Positions 8,211-16,756 of a DNA stretch of 64,000 nt are shown here, piece by piece. The DNA lies in contig NZ_QKNY01000012.1 in the NCBI RefSeq assembly GCF_003605575.1, positions 17,900 through 81,899 on the forward strand. Direction: 5' to 3'. Source of the DNA: Halonotius aquaticus. Its GTDB lineage: Archaea; Halobacteriota; Halobacteria; Halobacteriales; Haloferacaceae. The position numbers were made by a program, and so were the translations under genes. A model generated the notes under the pieces. The model saw nothing but the letters and a program-made list of their open reading frames with translations. It was not told where the DNA came from and ran no database searches. Positions within the stretch are counted from its first letter, which is position 1. Each line of letters starts with the position of its first letter.

Positions 8211-11200
8211 ATGCTTGTTCTTCATACGGTTACAGATGAGTGCGGTAGAATCTACCTTTGGGCAGAGGATTCTACACTCCCTCGTTCACGACAAAATCAA
8301 CACCCGACAGCAGACAGAATAGGTGCAAATAAGCACCCGTTTACTGTTGACAATGTAACTCTCAGCGACATTCTTTCGGAAATAGAATATGAGTTATCAA
8401 ATACAGAGTTGAGAACTCTCACAATCTATTTACCAACAAGTCAAACTTCTCCTCAACCATCACCATCGATCCAGCAAGAAGACACTGAAGAAAATAATTC
8501 AATGTCTCTTGCCCCGTGGCTCATTTCGGCAGTAGAAATTAATTCGATAGATGCTCCATTAATTCTCACGCATCTTTCGAAGGAGACCAATAGTTACTGG
8601 GGAACCAATATCGAACCAGGACAGACTGTCCATTACTGGAAGTCTGTGTGCTCGGTTGCAGAGTCTTTCGTTGACTCCGGACAGGTTGCTCCACACCTTG
8701 CAGAAAAAGGTGGGTCTATCACAGGTACTTGGCGTGCGTTCCCTTCAGAAGCCGATGATATTGATCAAATTGTGGAATTGATAGAGGCAATGCCACCACT
8801 AGCACGGACATCCGTAGAAATTGGATCAGGCCAACATAGACCGCATAAATACCCTATTACCCGTTCCTCGAAAGAGGTCTTGACACGTACACTGGATAGG
8901 CTGGTTAATACGTTGGTGAAAGAGCGCTTATCTACGACAGAGGCCGATTTAGCTTCTCATGAATTAGATCCTGTCAATCAACAGTGGATAGCTACGCTCG
9001 TTGAAAAAGGAACTTCGATTGAGGCTGATTCCGAATCGATTGCTAAACTTCGAGAGCAGCTTGACGAATGGAGTCGCCCTTCGATGACCGAAAACGAGCA
9101 GAGCGTAAGACTTTGCTTCCAACTGAAAGAGCCAGATTTGGACACTGGATCGGTGATGTCGGACCCAGAACAGGAACCGATTGTTCCCGATGGCTGGACA
9201 ATTGAACTGCTACTCCAATCGGAAAACGATCCGAGCCTCGTGGTTGAGACGAGCGACCTGTGGCAATCAGATCGCTCAACATCGAAAATACTCGCACGCC
9301 ACCTCAACCAACCCAGTCAGATTCTACAAAACGAGTTGGAGCGTGCCTCTAAACTATATCCCCGACTAAAAGACGAACTTGATCAATCGAAACCGACCGA
9401 GATCAAGTTATCGAATAGCGAAGCTACTGAATTTCTGCAAAAATATGCAGATAACTTGCGGCAAGCAGGGTTTGGGCTGATACTCCCTGACTGGTGGGGA
9501 GAGCCCCCGAAACAACTTGGTGCTCGGTTGGTTGTAGGCGACACTGACGACGAGTTTGAGACTACCGGTAGTGGTCTGGGAATCGAACAACTGTGCGGGC
9601 TCGATTGGGAGATCGTCGTGGGAGATGACACTCTCTCCGAAGATGAGTTGCAAGAGCTATCTTCATTCAAGCGTTCGCTCGTACACTTCCAGGGTAAGTG
9701 GGTTCCAGTGCAGGACGACGAGGTAAAATCGGCAATGGATCTTCTTGATCGTGAACAAGAACGCACACTTGAAGAAGCACTTCAGGCAGACACTGAAATC
9801 AATGAGGACAAGGTTAGCCTCCCCGTCGTCGAAAAAAGATTGGAAGGTTCATTCAAGAAGCTATTTGAGCAGGACTACGAGACATGGGTCGAAAAAATAG
9901 ACACCCCTTCTGAATTTGACGGTGAATTGCGCTCATATCAAAAAACGGGCTTAGGTTGGATCTCTTATCTCGAAAATAACGGATTTGGTGGTTGCTTGGC
10001 AGATGATATGGGACTTGGGAAGACGATTCAGGTTCTCGCACGTCTGGTTCAGGAGCGGTCGGCTGATCCAATGGTTGGTCCAACGTTAGTAGTATGTCCG
10101 CTGTCTGTTGTGTACAACTGGAAAAGTGAGGCGAACAAGTTTACTCCTGACCTGACAGTGCATATCCACCACGGCCAAGGTCGAATGTCGGGAGATGATC
10201 TTACCAGTGCCATAGAACACCACAATATAATCATTACTACGTACGGGACAGCGAGGAGTGATATCGACCAATTGCAAGACGTTCAATTCCATAGGATCGT
10301 CCTTGATGAGGCACAAAAGATCAAAAACACATCAGCCGGTCGTACACGGGCAATTAGGTCGCTGTCCGCCCATCATCGGTTGGCGTTAACCGGAACGCCG
10401 ATTGAGAACCGCTTGAGCGAATTGTGGTCTATAATGGAGTTCTGTAACCCTGGTCTACTCGGATCTGAGAAACAGTTCAGAAACGCTTTTTCAAAACCGA
10501 TTGAGGAACGAGGAGATATCGAGAAAATGAACCAACTCAGGCAACTTATACGACCATTCGTATTGCGGCGTGAGAAAACGGATGAGTCAATAATCGACGA
10601 TCTCCCGGAGAAGTCAGAAAAAAAGGAGTACTGTGGACTCACTGAAGAGCAAGCAACTCTATATAAGGCAGTAGCAGATGAAATTTTCGACCAAATTGAA
10701 CAGGCCCGAGATATCGAACGTAGGGGGAAAATTCTGAAACTGATCGGGAATCTCAAATCGATTTGTAATCATCCACGTCAGTACCTGAATGACGATCAGC
10801 GTATCAGAGATAGATCGGGTAAACTTACGGTGCTTGATGACCTCGTTAAGAAGATATCTGACTATGACGAGAAAGGGCTTATATTCACTCAATATACCCA
10901 GATGGCAGAGCTATTGTTAGAACACTTACGAGCCCAAGGTTATCGTGTGTTCTATCTCTACGGAGACACGCCGAAAGAGGAACGTGAAGAAATGATTGAT
11001 GAATTCGAAGACGCTAACGGATCCTGTTTCTTCCTATTGTCACTGCATGCTGGCGGCACCGGTATCAATCTCACGCCAGCCAACTATGTTATTCACTATG
11101 ACCGGTGGTGGAACCCAGCTGTCGAAAAACAAGCAACTGATCGAGCATATCGGATTGGGCAGAATAACAATGTTCAGGTGTACAAACTAATTTGTCGGGG

Positions 11201-11348
11201 AACAATCGAAGAATCGATAGACCAGATCATTGAGAGCAAGCGAGACTTAGCAGAACAAGTACTGGCCGATAGTGATGAATGGGTAACCGAACTTTCAGAT
11301 GAGGAGTTACGTGAACTGGTATCGTTATCAGCGGACTCTATAGTATGA
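8211..11348 (+). CDS. SNF2-family helicase (HepA/RapA-like DNA translocase)
   Basis: From ATG 8211 this is a 1045-residue protein. An N-terminal region of about 560 residues is typical of SNF2-associated bacterial-type proteins. The SNF2 ATPase core follows: DDMGLGKTIQ (Walker A) near residue 600, VLDEAQKIKN (DEAQ box) near 700, and LTGTPIENRLSELWSIMEF. The C-terminal helicase lobe has GGTGINLTPANYVIHYDRWW and DRAYRIGQ near 960-990. It should be an ATP-dependent double-stranded DNA translocase that remodels protein-DNA complexes. The open frame extends to a GTG at 8148, but ATG 8211 gives a better N-terminus (MLVLHTVTDE). It overlaps the next gene by four bases. SNF2 proteins of this type occur in several phage-defence loci; the partners here do not match DISARM. 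Confidence 0.9.
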   Translation: MLVLHTVTDECGRIYLWAEDSTLPRSRQNQHPTADRIGANKHPFTVDNVTLSDILSEIEYELSNTELRTLTIYLPTSQTSPQPSPSIQQEDTEENNSMSLAPWLISAVEINSIDAPLILTHLSKETNSYWGTNIEPGQTVHYWKSVCSVAESFVDSGQVAPHLAEKGGSITGTWRAFPSEADDIDQIVELIEAMPPLARTSVEIGSGQHRPHKYPITRSSKEVLTRTLDRLVNTLVKERLSTTEADLASHELDPVNQQWIATLVEKGTSIEADSESIAKLREQLDEWSRPSMTENEQSVRLCFQLKEPDLDTGSVMSDPEQEPIVPDGWTIELLLQSENDPSLVVETSDLWQSDRSTSKILARHLNQPSQILQNELERASKLYPRLKDELDQSKPTEIKLSNSEATEFLQKYADNLRQAGFGLILPDWWGEPPKQLGARLVVGDTDDEFETTGSGLGIEQLCGLDWEIVVGDDTLSEDELQELSSFKRSLVHFQGKWVPVQDDEVKSAMDLLDREQERTLEEALQADTEINEDKVSLPVVEKRLEGSFKKLFEQDYETWVEKIDTPSEFDGELRSYQKTGLGWISYLENNGFGGCLADDMGLGKTIQVLARLVQERSADPMVGPTLVVCPLSVVYNWKSEANKFTPDLTVHIHHGQGRMSGDDLTSAIEHHNIIITTYGTARSDIDQLQDVQFHRIVLDEAQKIKNTSAGRTRAIRSLSAHHRLALTGTPIENRLSELWSIMEFCNPGLLGSEKQFRNAFSKPIEERGDIEKMNQLRQLIRPFVLRREKTDESIIDDLPEKSEKKEYCGLTEEQATLYKAVADEIFDQIEQARDIERRGKILKLIGNLKSICNHPRQYLNDDQRIRDRSGKLTVLDDLVKKISDYDEKGLIFTQYTQMAELLLEHLRAQGYRVFYLYGDTPKEEREEMIDEFEDANGSCFFLLSLHAGGTGINLTPANYVIHYDRWWNPAVEKQATDRAYRIGQNNNVQVYKLICRGTIEESIDQIIESKRDLAEQVLADSDEWVTELSDEELRELVSLSADSIV

Positions 11349-12337
11349 CTCAATCTGATGGAAGTAGTGTTGATGACACGGAGAAGGAACCGCAAAACCT
11401 GAGCAGCGCGTGGTGGAAGCATCGCTTTCAGGAGACAAGTTCATCAGTTGAGGTTACCGACGAGTCGTTGAAAGAATCTGTTGGCGAATTTTGGACTGAG
11501 ATACCTGAAGAATATGAGATGCCTTCCGAGGATATTCAAGTAGCTAGTAAGACAGAATTAGCATCGCTTGGTGAACCGCCCGAAGAATTCAGCAGAGTTT
11601 TTGAGATAGTTGATCACCTCCATGGAGAAATACAAACGATACAGAGCCCACAGACGGAATACACGGCGGAAACGCCAATTGCCACCGTAGTAGAACAAAT
11701 ACCACGTGCTGGAACGATTATCGTGAAGAATCTGGAATCAGAGGGTTTTGAGACACTAAGTGATCTAGAAGGGACTACTGTCAGTGAATTACTAGAAATA
11801 AACCGTGTTGGAACGGAAACAGCACAGCGATTGGTTGATTTCACCCAGAATCAAATTACAAAGAGTCGGGAAGAGAAGCCGAAAAATAACCGACGATCTA
11901 CTCGGGACGATACTCAACTCAAAGAGATTGTTGATCAAATTTCAGGCTTTGGAGATGTTAGTCGAAAGAAGATTGAAAAATCAGGATATGAGACTGCAGG
12001 AGATGTCCGTGCTGCAACGTGCGAAGAACTGGCGGATATTGAACAAATAGGGGAAGGAACCATCTCCAAATTAATTGAGTACTTAGAAATTCGCACAGAG
12101 AACTCAGTTTCAACTCCGGAGGAAGACCAACTAGATGACACCCCAGTGGAAGATTTCGCGGCAGACGTACCGAGAGTAGGTCGAGTATTGGTAACTAAAT
12201 TGAACCAAGCAGGATACAAGACGGTAGGAGATCTTCGAACCGCGTCTATTGACGAGTTAACAGACGTTGAGCATATCGGTCAGAGTAAAGCAGAGTTACT
12301 TTTGCAGCACGCCAATCCCGACGGTTCTATCAAATAA
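11345..12337 (+). CDS. Protein with three helix-hairpin-helix repeats, coupled to SNF2 helicase
   Basis: A 330-residue protein. The first ~110 residues are unrecognised and include an AWWKHRF segment. Three homologous units follow at about 115-170, 200-250 and 275-325. Each reads roughly as G-x-x-x-x-x-x-L-x-x-x-G-(Y/F)-x-T-x-(D/G)-D-L-R-x-A-(T/S)-x-x-E-L-x-(D/E)-(I/V)-x-x-I-G, the helix-hairpin-helix fold that grips the DNA backbone without sequence specificity. ATGA overlap with the SNF2 gene indicates tight coupling, so it probably delivers the helicase to DNA. In bacteria many SNF2 genes of this kind sit beside a SWIM zinc-finger protein with a TWWGRRF-type motif near its start. The AWWKHRF segment may be a distant relic of that, but no SWIM cysteines are present. 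That comparison is speculative. Confidence 0.75.
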   Translation: MTQSDGSSVDDTEKEPQNLSSAWWKHRFQETSSSVEVTDESLKESVGEFWTEIPEEYEMPSEDIQVASKTELASLGEPPEEFSRVFEIVDHLHGEIQTIQSPQTEYTAETPIATVVEQIPRAGTIIVKNLESEGFETLSDLEGTTVSELLEINRVGTETAQRLVDFTQNQITKSREEKPKNNRRSTRDDTQLKEIVDQISGFGDVSRKKIEKSGYETAGDVRAATCEELADIEQIGEGTISKLIEYLEIRTENSVSTPEEDQLDDTPVEDFAADVPRVGRVLVTKLNQAGYKTVGDLRTASIDELTDVEHIGQSKAELLLQHANPDGSIK

Positions 12338-12477
12338 ATTATATCATGTGATCTTTCTCAGCGTGAGGGACAGTATCGGGAGCATCCTCAAGCAAGAGAG
12401 TGCCATCGTCGAACGAGAGACGCATTCAGTTCGGCCTCCAGCGGGGACGTATTTGTCGCTGCTGGGAACAAAGCGGA

Positions 12478-12900
12478 TCAATTATCACTTGTGTTACTGT
12501 CACCGATATTTGCCAGTCTGGCTTGAATTTCCTCGGCATCCGCCTCAGAAAGTCCCTCAACACCGAACTGGACGAGTAGCGGGTAGAAGTGGCGGTTCTT
12601 CTTGAACTCATCCTGCCCAGCCTTGCGGAGTTTCAGTTGGGACTCAAGGTAGGTATCCTCCATCTCGTCGAGGACATCGTCGGGAATGTAGATCGTCCGC
12701 CCGTTCCACTCCTCCTTGATATTCATTTTCGTTTTACTCGTTACGTTCGTTTCACTCGTTGAAGTCATTTCGGGTGTTTCGGTCGATGAACCGGTTTCCA
12801 CCGTTTCACTCACCTCACTCGTTTCGCCGGAATCGGCCTCATCGTCTTCATCTTCGTAGTTGCCCTCAATGCCGGAAGCATCACCCCAGCCGTCACTCAT
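12478..12900 (-). CDS. Small ParA partner protein (putative centromere-binding)
   Basis: A 140-residue protein whose start overlaps the ParA stop by four bases (12897-12900). The first half is acidic and Ser/Thr/Glu-rich and probably disordered. The second half (WNGRTIYIPDDVLDEMEDTYLESQLKLRKAG) looks like a small helical DNA-binding or ParA-interaction module. A short, diverse protein just downstream of parA is the usual arrangement of plasmid partition loci, so I infer that it binds the centromere. There is no classical ParB domain. Oddly, the disordered linker is encoded by the same CGTT-rich repeats found upstream of parA, so the DNA may act as a binding site while being coding. Confidence 0.7.
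   Translation of the reverse strand: MSDGWGDASGIEGNYEDEDDEADSGETSEVSETVETGSSTETPEMTSTSETNVTSKTKMNIKEEWNGRTIYIPDDVLDEMEDTYLESQLKLRKAGQDEFKKNRHFYPLLVQFGVEGLSEADAEEIQARLANIGDSNTSDN
12724..12835. repeat. CGTT-rich centromere-like repeats inside the ParA-partner gene
   Basis: On the plus strand this stretch reads as recurring TCGTT/CGTTTCACTCGTT-type units. The 16-mer GTTCGTTTCACTCGTT at 12745-12760 occurs identically at 13882-13897 upstream of parA. Further similar units (CCGTTTCACTCACC, TCACTCGTTTCG) follow to about 12835. The segment encodes the Ser/Thr/Glu-rich linker of the ParA partner. Shared repeats on both sides of parA suggest partition-protein binding sites. Confidence 0.6.
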
Positions 12901-13715
12901 GCTTTCACCTCCTCAGGTGCAGTCTTCTCAAACGTTTCGTCGAACAGGTCGGCGATGTCGTTAAACAAATCGCGTGCATCCTCAACGCGCTGATTCTCCT
13001 TCCCGTAGCCGAATATCGATACACCCTCTCCAATCGATTGGGAGAGGTCAGTCCGCTTTGGGATCTCGAAAATCGGCAACGAGTACGCCGATTTGATCTC
13101 CTCAATCGTATCGCGGTGTTCGGAGTTCTGCTCCACACGATTACAGACTATAGCGAGCCGATTGATGTCACCGTAGGCTGGTTCAAGCGAACTCAATTGC
13201 TTTGCGAAAATCTGGAGGCTGTTGGCGTTGAGCTTCTCAGGAATCACGGGGATGACGACATTGCCGGTCGCGACGAGGGCGTTGTCGGTGAGGACGTTCA
13301 GGGATGGTGGCGTGTCGACGATGATGTAGTCATAGTCCTTGTCGAGTTCGTCGAGAGTCATCTCCAAGCGCTCACGGCTTTTAGGTGCCTCAAGCAACGT
13401 CTGGATGTTCTTGTTGTTCGCGAGCTTCTCGCTGGCGGGAAGGATGTCGAATTCCTCGTGCTTGACGATGATATCGTTCACCGACTCCATCTGGTCGAAA
13501 TCGAGTACATCGAAGAGTGTCGTACGGTCGGTATCGTAATACAGTTCGTTGTAGCCAAGCGAGCAGGTGAGCCCCCCGTGGTAGTCGATATCAACCAAGA
13601 GGACATCGTGGCCTCGGGCGGAGAGTGCGCCGCCAGTATGAATGACATCAGTTGTCTTCCCCGCGCCTCCTTTCTGATTCGCCACCGTGATTCGTGCCGT
13701 GTTAGTGTCGGTCAT
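12897..13715 (-). CDS. parA: ParA-family partition ATPase
   Basis: A 272-residue ParA/MinD-type P-loop ATPase. The deviant Walker A is NQKGGAGKTTD with the signature lysine at residue 15. The switch region contains VLLVDIDYHGGLTCSLG, and the Walker B-like segment is YDYIIVDTPPSLNVL. The length suits the small plasmid ParA class without an N-terminal HTH (type Ib-like). ParA forms ATP-dependent gradients on the nucleoid that carry plasmid copies. It starts after a 200-bp repeat-rich region that may be both promoter and centromere. The partner gene overlaps its stop. An unusual detail is the Asp in VDIDYHGG where many ParAs have DxDPQG. Confidence 0.92.
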   Translation of the reverse strand: MTDTNTARITVANQKGGAGKTTDVIHTGGALSARGHDVLLVDIDYHGGLTCSLGYNELYYDTDRTTLFDVLDFDQMESVNDIIVKHEEFDILPASEKLANNKNIQTLLEAPKSRERLEMTLDELDKDYDYIIVDTPPSLNVLTDNALVATGNVVIPVIPEKLNANSLQIFAKQLSSLEPAYGDINRLAIVCNRVEQNSEHRDTIEEIKSAYSLPIFEIPKRTDLSQSIGEGVSIFGYGKENQRVEDARDLFNDIADLFDETFEKTAPEEVKA

Positions 13716-13920
13716 TTCTTTCGTTTTCCTCGTTGTGTTCGTTTCGTTCGTTTTGGTCGTTTAGTTCGGTGCGTTCGGTGAGGGTGTTTCACTCGGTGAA
13801 AGGATTACTACGGCATTAAAACCAACTGTTCGTTCCGCTCATTGAGATAAACGCACTCGTTGCTATCAATTTATTCGTTCTGTTCGTTTCACTCGTTTAA
13901 TTCGTTATTGTTATTCCGCG
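13716..13920. repeat. CGTT-rich repeat region upstream of parA (putative centromere/operator)
   Basis: These 205 bases are dominated by short TCGTT, TTCGTTT and CGGTG motifs, densest at 13718-13800 and 13868-13912. They include TTCGTTTCGTTCGTT (13738-13752), GTTTCACTCGGTGAAA near 13786-13801, and the 16-mer shared with the partner gene (13882-13897). Phased short repeats next to parA are the standard form of a plasmid centromere and also serve autoregulation. The middle (about 13801-13867) is less repetitive. Function is inferred from position and repetition. Confidence 0.6.
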
Positions 13921-14002
13921 CATTTACAGCGGGAACCAGGGCTACTCTCAGGACGAATAGAGAGATCGTGATTTAACGCCAATCGAGTAAGAGTTTTAAC
14001 TG

Positions 14003-14020
14003 TTACCGAATTATTGGTAA
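14003..14020. promoter_or_regulatory. Palindromic operator candidate before the HTH gene
   Basis: TTACCGAATTATTGGTAA is an imperfect 18-bp palindrome whose TTACC and GGTAA ends match perfectly. It lies 8 bases ahead of the ATG at 14028, where it would block a leaderless transcript start. The downstream gene encodes an HTH protein, so autoregulation of a toxin-antitoxin-like operon is a natural explanation. Confidence 0.45.
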
Positions 14021-14027
14021 TCAACAG

Positions 14028-14702
14028 ATGTATGAGGTTCTCGATGACACGGCGGCACAGACTATCCTCGCCATCGAGAGTGGTGACTCCATCCGCCGTG
14101 TCGCCCAACACCTTCAAACACCGTATGAGACGGTACGACAGGCCGTCAATCGGCTGGAAGACGTAGGCTACGTCACCTATGACGACGGCCTCTCAGTCGT
14201 CGACGAGCAGGTGAGGGACGCAGCCCGCGAGCTCGTCGCGGCCAGCGCCGGCGTTAGTCCACCATCCATCGAGGAAGCCTACGTCATCCCCCAGTTCGGA
14301 GACTGGCCGTTCGCATTCACACGGATCGACGCCGTTTACGTGTGGACCCAGGGCGGCTACCAAGTTGGTCGCGAGCCCGACGACTATCCACTGTTCCTGG
14401 CTGTTCGTGAGCAAGATGTCAATGCCTGGGAGGCGTTTTTCGATTCGTTCGGCCTCCCTACCGCATTCGAGCGGCAGCCCCAAGACGAGCTGGACGGGGC
14501 ACTGCATATTGTCGTCGAGCCACGCTCCTCACTCGACATTGAACACGTCGAGGGGTACCCGGTTATCCCGAGAGCAGAGACGATCGAGTATATGCGTGAG
14601 AACTACGCCCAGTTCCAGTCGGCACTAGCCATGCTCGACCGGATGTACGAAGACATCGATCTCGGCGTCACGTACCGGGAGATGGAACGAGCGCAGCCAT
14701 GA
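14028..14702 (+). CDS. HTH protein, antitoxin-like partner of a nucleotidyltransferase
   Basis: A 224-residue protein beginning with a winged-helix DNA-binding domain at about residues 5-60 (SIRRVAQHLQTPYETVRQAVNRLEDVGYV). A conserved core follows with EEAYVIPQFG, FAFTRIDAVYVWTQGGYQ and a VIPRAETIEYM segment. A paralogue at 57052-57729 keeps the AYVIP, AYVWTQGGYQ and NPVIPLEDAI elements. The stop overlaps the ATG of a nucleotidyltransferase gene by four bases. Haloarchaeal and bacterial AbiEi/AbiEii-type pairs have this arrangement: an HTH antitoxin that represses its own promoter, then a nucleotidyltransferase toxin. The similarity is in architecture; I cannot confirm homology to AbiEi. Confidence 0.72.
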   Translation: MYEVLDDTAAQTILAIESGDSIRRVAQHLQTPYETVRQAVNRLEDVGYVTYDDGLSVVDEQVRDAARELVAASAGVSPPSIEEAYVIPQFGDWPFAFTRIDAVYVWTQGGYQVGREPDDYPLFLAVREQDVNAWEAFFDSFGLPTAFERQPQDELDGALHIVVEPRSSLDIEHVEGYPVIPRAETIEYMRENYAQFQSALAMLDRMYEDIDLGVTYREMERAQP

Positions 14703-15394
14703 GTTTCCACAACCGAAGTGACGCACTCATCGAACTGCTCGAAGACCTCACTCAGGAGGGACACGAGTACGTCCTTGTCGGGGGTTATGCTGTATCGGTG
14801 TTCAACGCTCGCTTTTCTACTGATCTGGATATCGTCGTCGCACCAGACTCCAAGGCCGAATTCATCGAATTTCTCGAAAATCGGGAGTTCGAAGAAACGG
14901 ATAGTCACGCCAAGGAGTGGTTCTACGACACCGAAGTGTTCGAATACGAGAAGCGGCTCACGCCGCAGCAGCCGATCGGCTTCGATCTGCTAGTGAATGG
15001 CCTCGGCTGCCGCCAGACAGAGGCACAGTGGTCGTTCGACTACCTGTACGACCATAGCCACCAGCAAGAGGTGAGCGGGGGCACAGTAACGACGACGGCC
15101 AGAGTGATCGATGGAGCCGTCCTCGTGGCGGCAAAGCTCCACAGCGGCCGCGAAACAGATCTTCGGGACGTCCTTGCTGTCGCAGAAGAGATCGACCTTG
15201 AAGCTGTCACACCCCACCTGCGGCGGGGAGACGACGATGCGCTACGGGAGCAACTTGAGCGTGGTCTGGAGATCTTGGAGAGCGATGAACTCAAGCACGG
15301 GTACCGGAGTGACTTCGGGGCCTCAGCTGTCTCAGAAGAGACTGTATCCGCCCTCCAAGAGTATCTGGCAAAGCAGGTGAATAGGTTGAATTGA
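14699..15394 (+). CDS. Minimal nucleotidyltransferase (AbiEii/MNT-like), putative toxin
   Basis: A 231-residue protein with the polymerase-beta superfamily signature LVGGYAVSVFNARFSTDLDI, in which Gly28-Gly29 and the metal-binding pair Asp42 and Asp44 are clear. A third acidic residue is plausible in GFDLLVNG near residue 98. The rest fits the AbiEii-like helical tail, including AVLVAAKLHSGRETDLRDVLAV, which resembles the K-x-x-x-x-x-x-K-D-x-x-D motif of that family. Such enzymes transfer nucleotides to RNA, often tRNA, or to proteins. The four-base overlap with the HTH gene suggests a toxin-antitoxin operon. Catalytic residues look intact, so it is likely active. Confidence 0.82.
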   Translation: MSFHNRSDALIELLEDLTQEGHEYVLVGGYAVSVFNARFSTDLDIVVAPDSKAEFIEFLENREFEETDSHAKEWFYDTEVFEYEKRLTPQQPIGFDLLVNGLGCRQTEAQWSFDYLYDHSHQQEVSGGTVTTTARVIDGAVLVAAKLHSGRETDLRDVLAVAEEIDLEAVTPHLRRGDDDALREQLERGLEILESDELKHGYRSDFGASAVSEETVSALQEYLAKQVNRLN

Positions 15395-15454
15395 GAATCA
15401 GTCGTGGCTACAAACCAATCTGCGGACAGATGATTGTCGAATAGCCGTGTAACT

Positions 15455-15562
15455 ACGTCAACAACCCCACCCTACTTCGCTCGGTCTACCGACCTCGCTC
15501 GTTGAGGGTGGGGCTTGTCAGTGATCTCGGCCTCGAACCCATGTAGGTGAGGGCTGTATGCC
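15455..15562 (-). ncRNA. Right end of the tnpB element, probable omega RNA/sotRNA 3' region
   Basis: Downstream of the tnpB stop lies a long hairpin with arms CAACCCCACCCT (about 15460-15471) and AGGGTGGGGCTTG (about 15503-15515), joined by a loop that itself contains CGCTCGGT/ACCGACC pairing. In IS200/IS605-family elements a noncoding RNA overlaps the 3' end of tnpB and extends to the right end, where it becomes the guide scaffold of the TnpB nuclease. Haloarchaeal examples are known as sense-overlapping transcripts. The RNA itself is inferred from this known arrangement. Confidence 0.5.
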
Positions 15563-16756
15563 CTAAGTCGGCGTCCGCGATCCTGACTTCAGAGCGTATT
15601 GACTGACGCTCCTCCCACGGGGCGGCTGATGACCCCGAAGGAGATACAGTTCCGCCACGTTCTTTGCTGCATTGTAATCCGCGTGATTCTGTTTCCCGCA
15701 GCGACGACACTCGAAGGCTTCGCTGTGGCGGTTCTCGTCATGGACGAACCCACACTCGTTGCACCGCTTCGACGTGTTCCGGGGGTCGAGTGTATCCACG
15801 AACAACCCCTCGTACTCGGCCTTGTATTCTACGAAATCCTTGAGCTTTCGGAACGCCCACTCCGAGTGCCATTGCGCGAACGGTAGGTTATCGCGGATGT
15901 CACTGAGGTCTTCCAAGATTATCCCAGCGCAGTCGTGGTCGAGGGCTTCTTCGACAATCCCGTTCGCTACACTATGCAGAATGTGTTTCACGTATCGCTG
16001 CTCACGTCCTGATAGTTGGTCAATCGTGCGATGGGCTGACTGCGTGCCCGTCTCCTGTAGCTCACCACGGACACGCTTACACTCCCGACGATAGTGATTC
16101 AGCTCACCAGCATCGAAGAATTGTGCCGTACTGGTGACGGCGATCTGGTTGACGCCGAAATCAACACCCAGCACCGCTCCGTGCTGCGTCGTTGACTCAT
16201 CGGCGTCATCCCGAGGCGTTCGATACCCGAGGTGAATGAACCACTCGCCGTTCCGATAGTGGAGCGTGGATTCAGTGTATGCCCACTCGTCGTCGGTGAG
16301 ATAGTCGTACTGGTAGCCATCCGGATTCTCCGGTAGTGCGAGATCCGCATGGACTCTCGAGTGGTCGCCCAGCGTCGTGAGGGTGATTTTCTCTTGGTCG
16401 GGAAAGACGGTGAGCGTTCGCCGGTCGAAGGTCATCGACCGGCTGGTGAACTGCGGTTGTGAGGCTTTTTTGTCCTGTTTTCGACGTTCGATACAGGATT
16501 TGATCGCGCCTGCCACTTCGTGACAGGCGAGCGTGGCGTGTTGGTCGCCCAGCCCGGTTTGCTGTTTGATCGTCTCCTTAGCGTGGTTTCTGACATCGGA
16601 CTTGGTATGGCAGGTTTCCCATGCGAGGTCACTGCCGATATTGCAGCTGTCGCGCCACTCATCAATTGTATTGAGTAGGAGTTGTTCATCTTCTGCTGAA
16701 CGAAGCTCAAGCCGAGTGATGAGCGTGCGACGGTGGTACTCGTCGTCCGACGCCAT
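15563..16756 (-). CDS. tnpB: TnpB, RNA-guided nuclease of an IS1341-type element
   Basis: A 397-residue TnpB with an intact RuvC site: Asp199 in GVDFGVNQIA, Glu282 in IILEDLSDIR and Asp360 in HADYNAAKN. A C4 zinc finger lies between motifs (Cys332, Cys335 in RCNECG; Cys350, Cys353 in CRRCGK). The N-terminal part contains the helical RNA-binding wedge region. TnpB proteins cut DNA guided by an omega RNA made from the element's right end and help keep the transposon. All catalytic residues are present and the frame is undamaged, so it is probably functional. GC content and codon use match the surrounding replicon. Confidence 0.93.
   Translation of the reverse strand: MASDDEYHRRTLITRLELRSAEDEQLLLNTIDEWRDSCNIGSDLAWETCHTKSDVRNHAKETIKQQTGLGDQHATLACHEVAGAIKSCIERRKQDKKASQPQFTSRSMTFDRRTLTVFPDQEKITLTTLGDHSRVHADLALPENPDGYQYDYLTDDEWAYTESTLHYRNGEWFIHLGYRTPRDDADESTTQHGAVLGVDFGVNQIAVTSTAQFFDAGELNHYRRECKRVRGELQETGTQSAHRTIDQLSGREQRYVKHILHSVANGIVEEALDHDCAGIILEDLSDIRDNLPFAQWHSEWAFRKLKDFVEYKAEYEGLFVDTLDPRNTSKRCNECGFVHDENRHSEAFECRRCGKQNHADYNAAKNVAELYLLRGHQPPRGRSVSQYALKSGSRTPT

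Noticed and set aside
12759..13781. Plus-strand ORF of 340 codons opposite parA
   Set aside because: It covers the antisense strand of ParA and its partner. The translation is basic and rich in Arg and Val and reflects the CGTT repeats.
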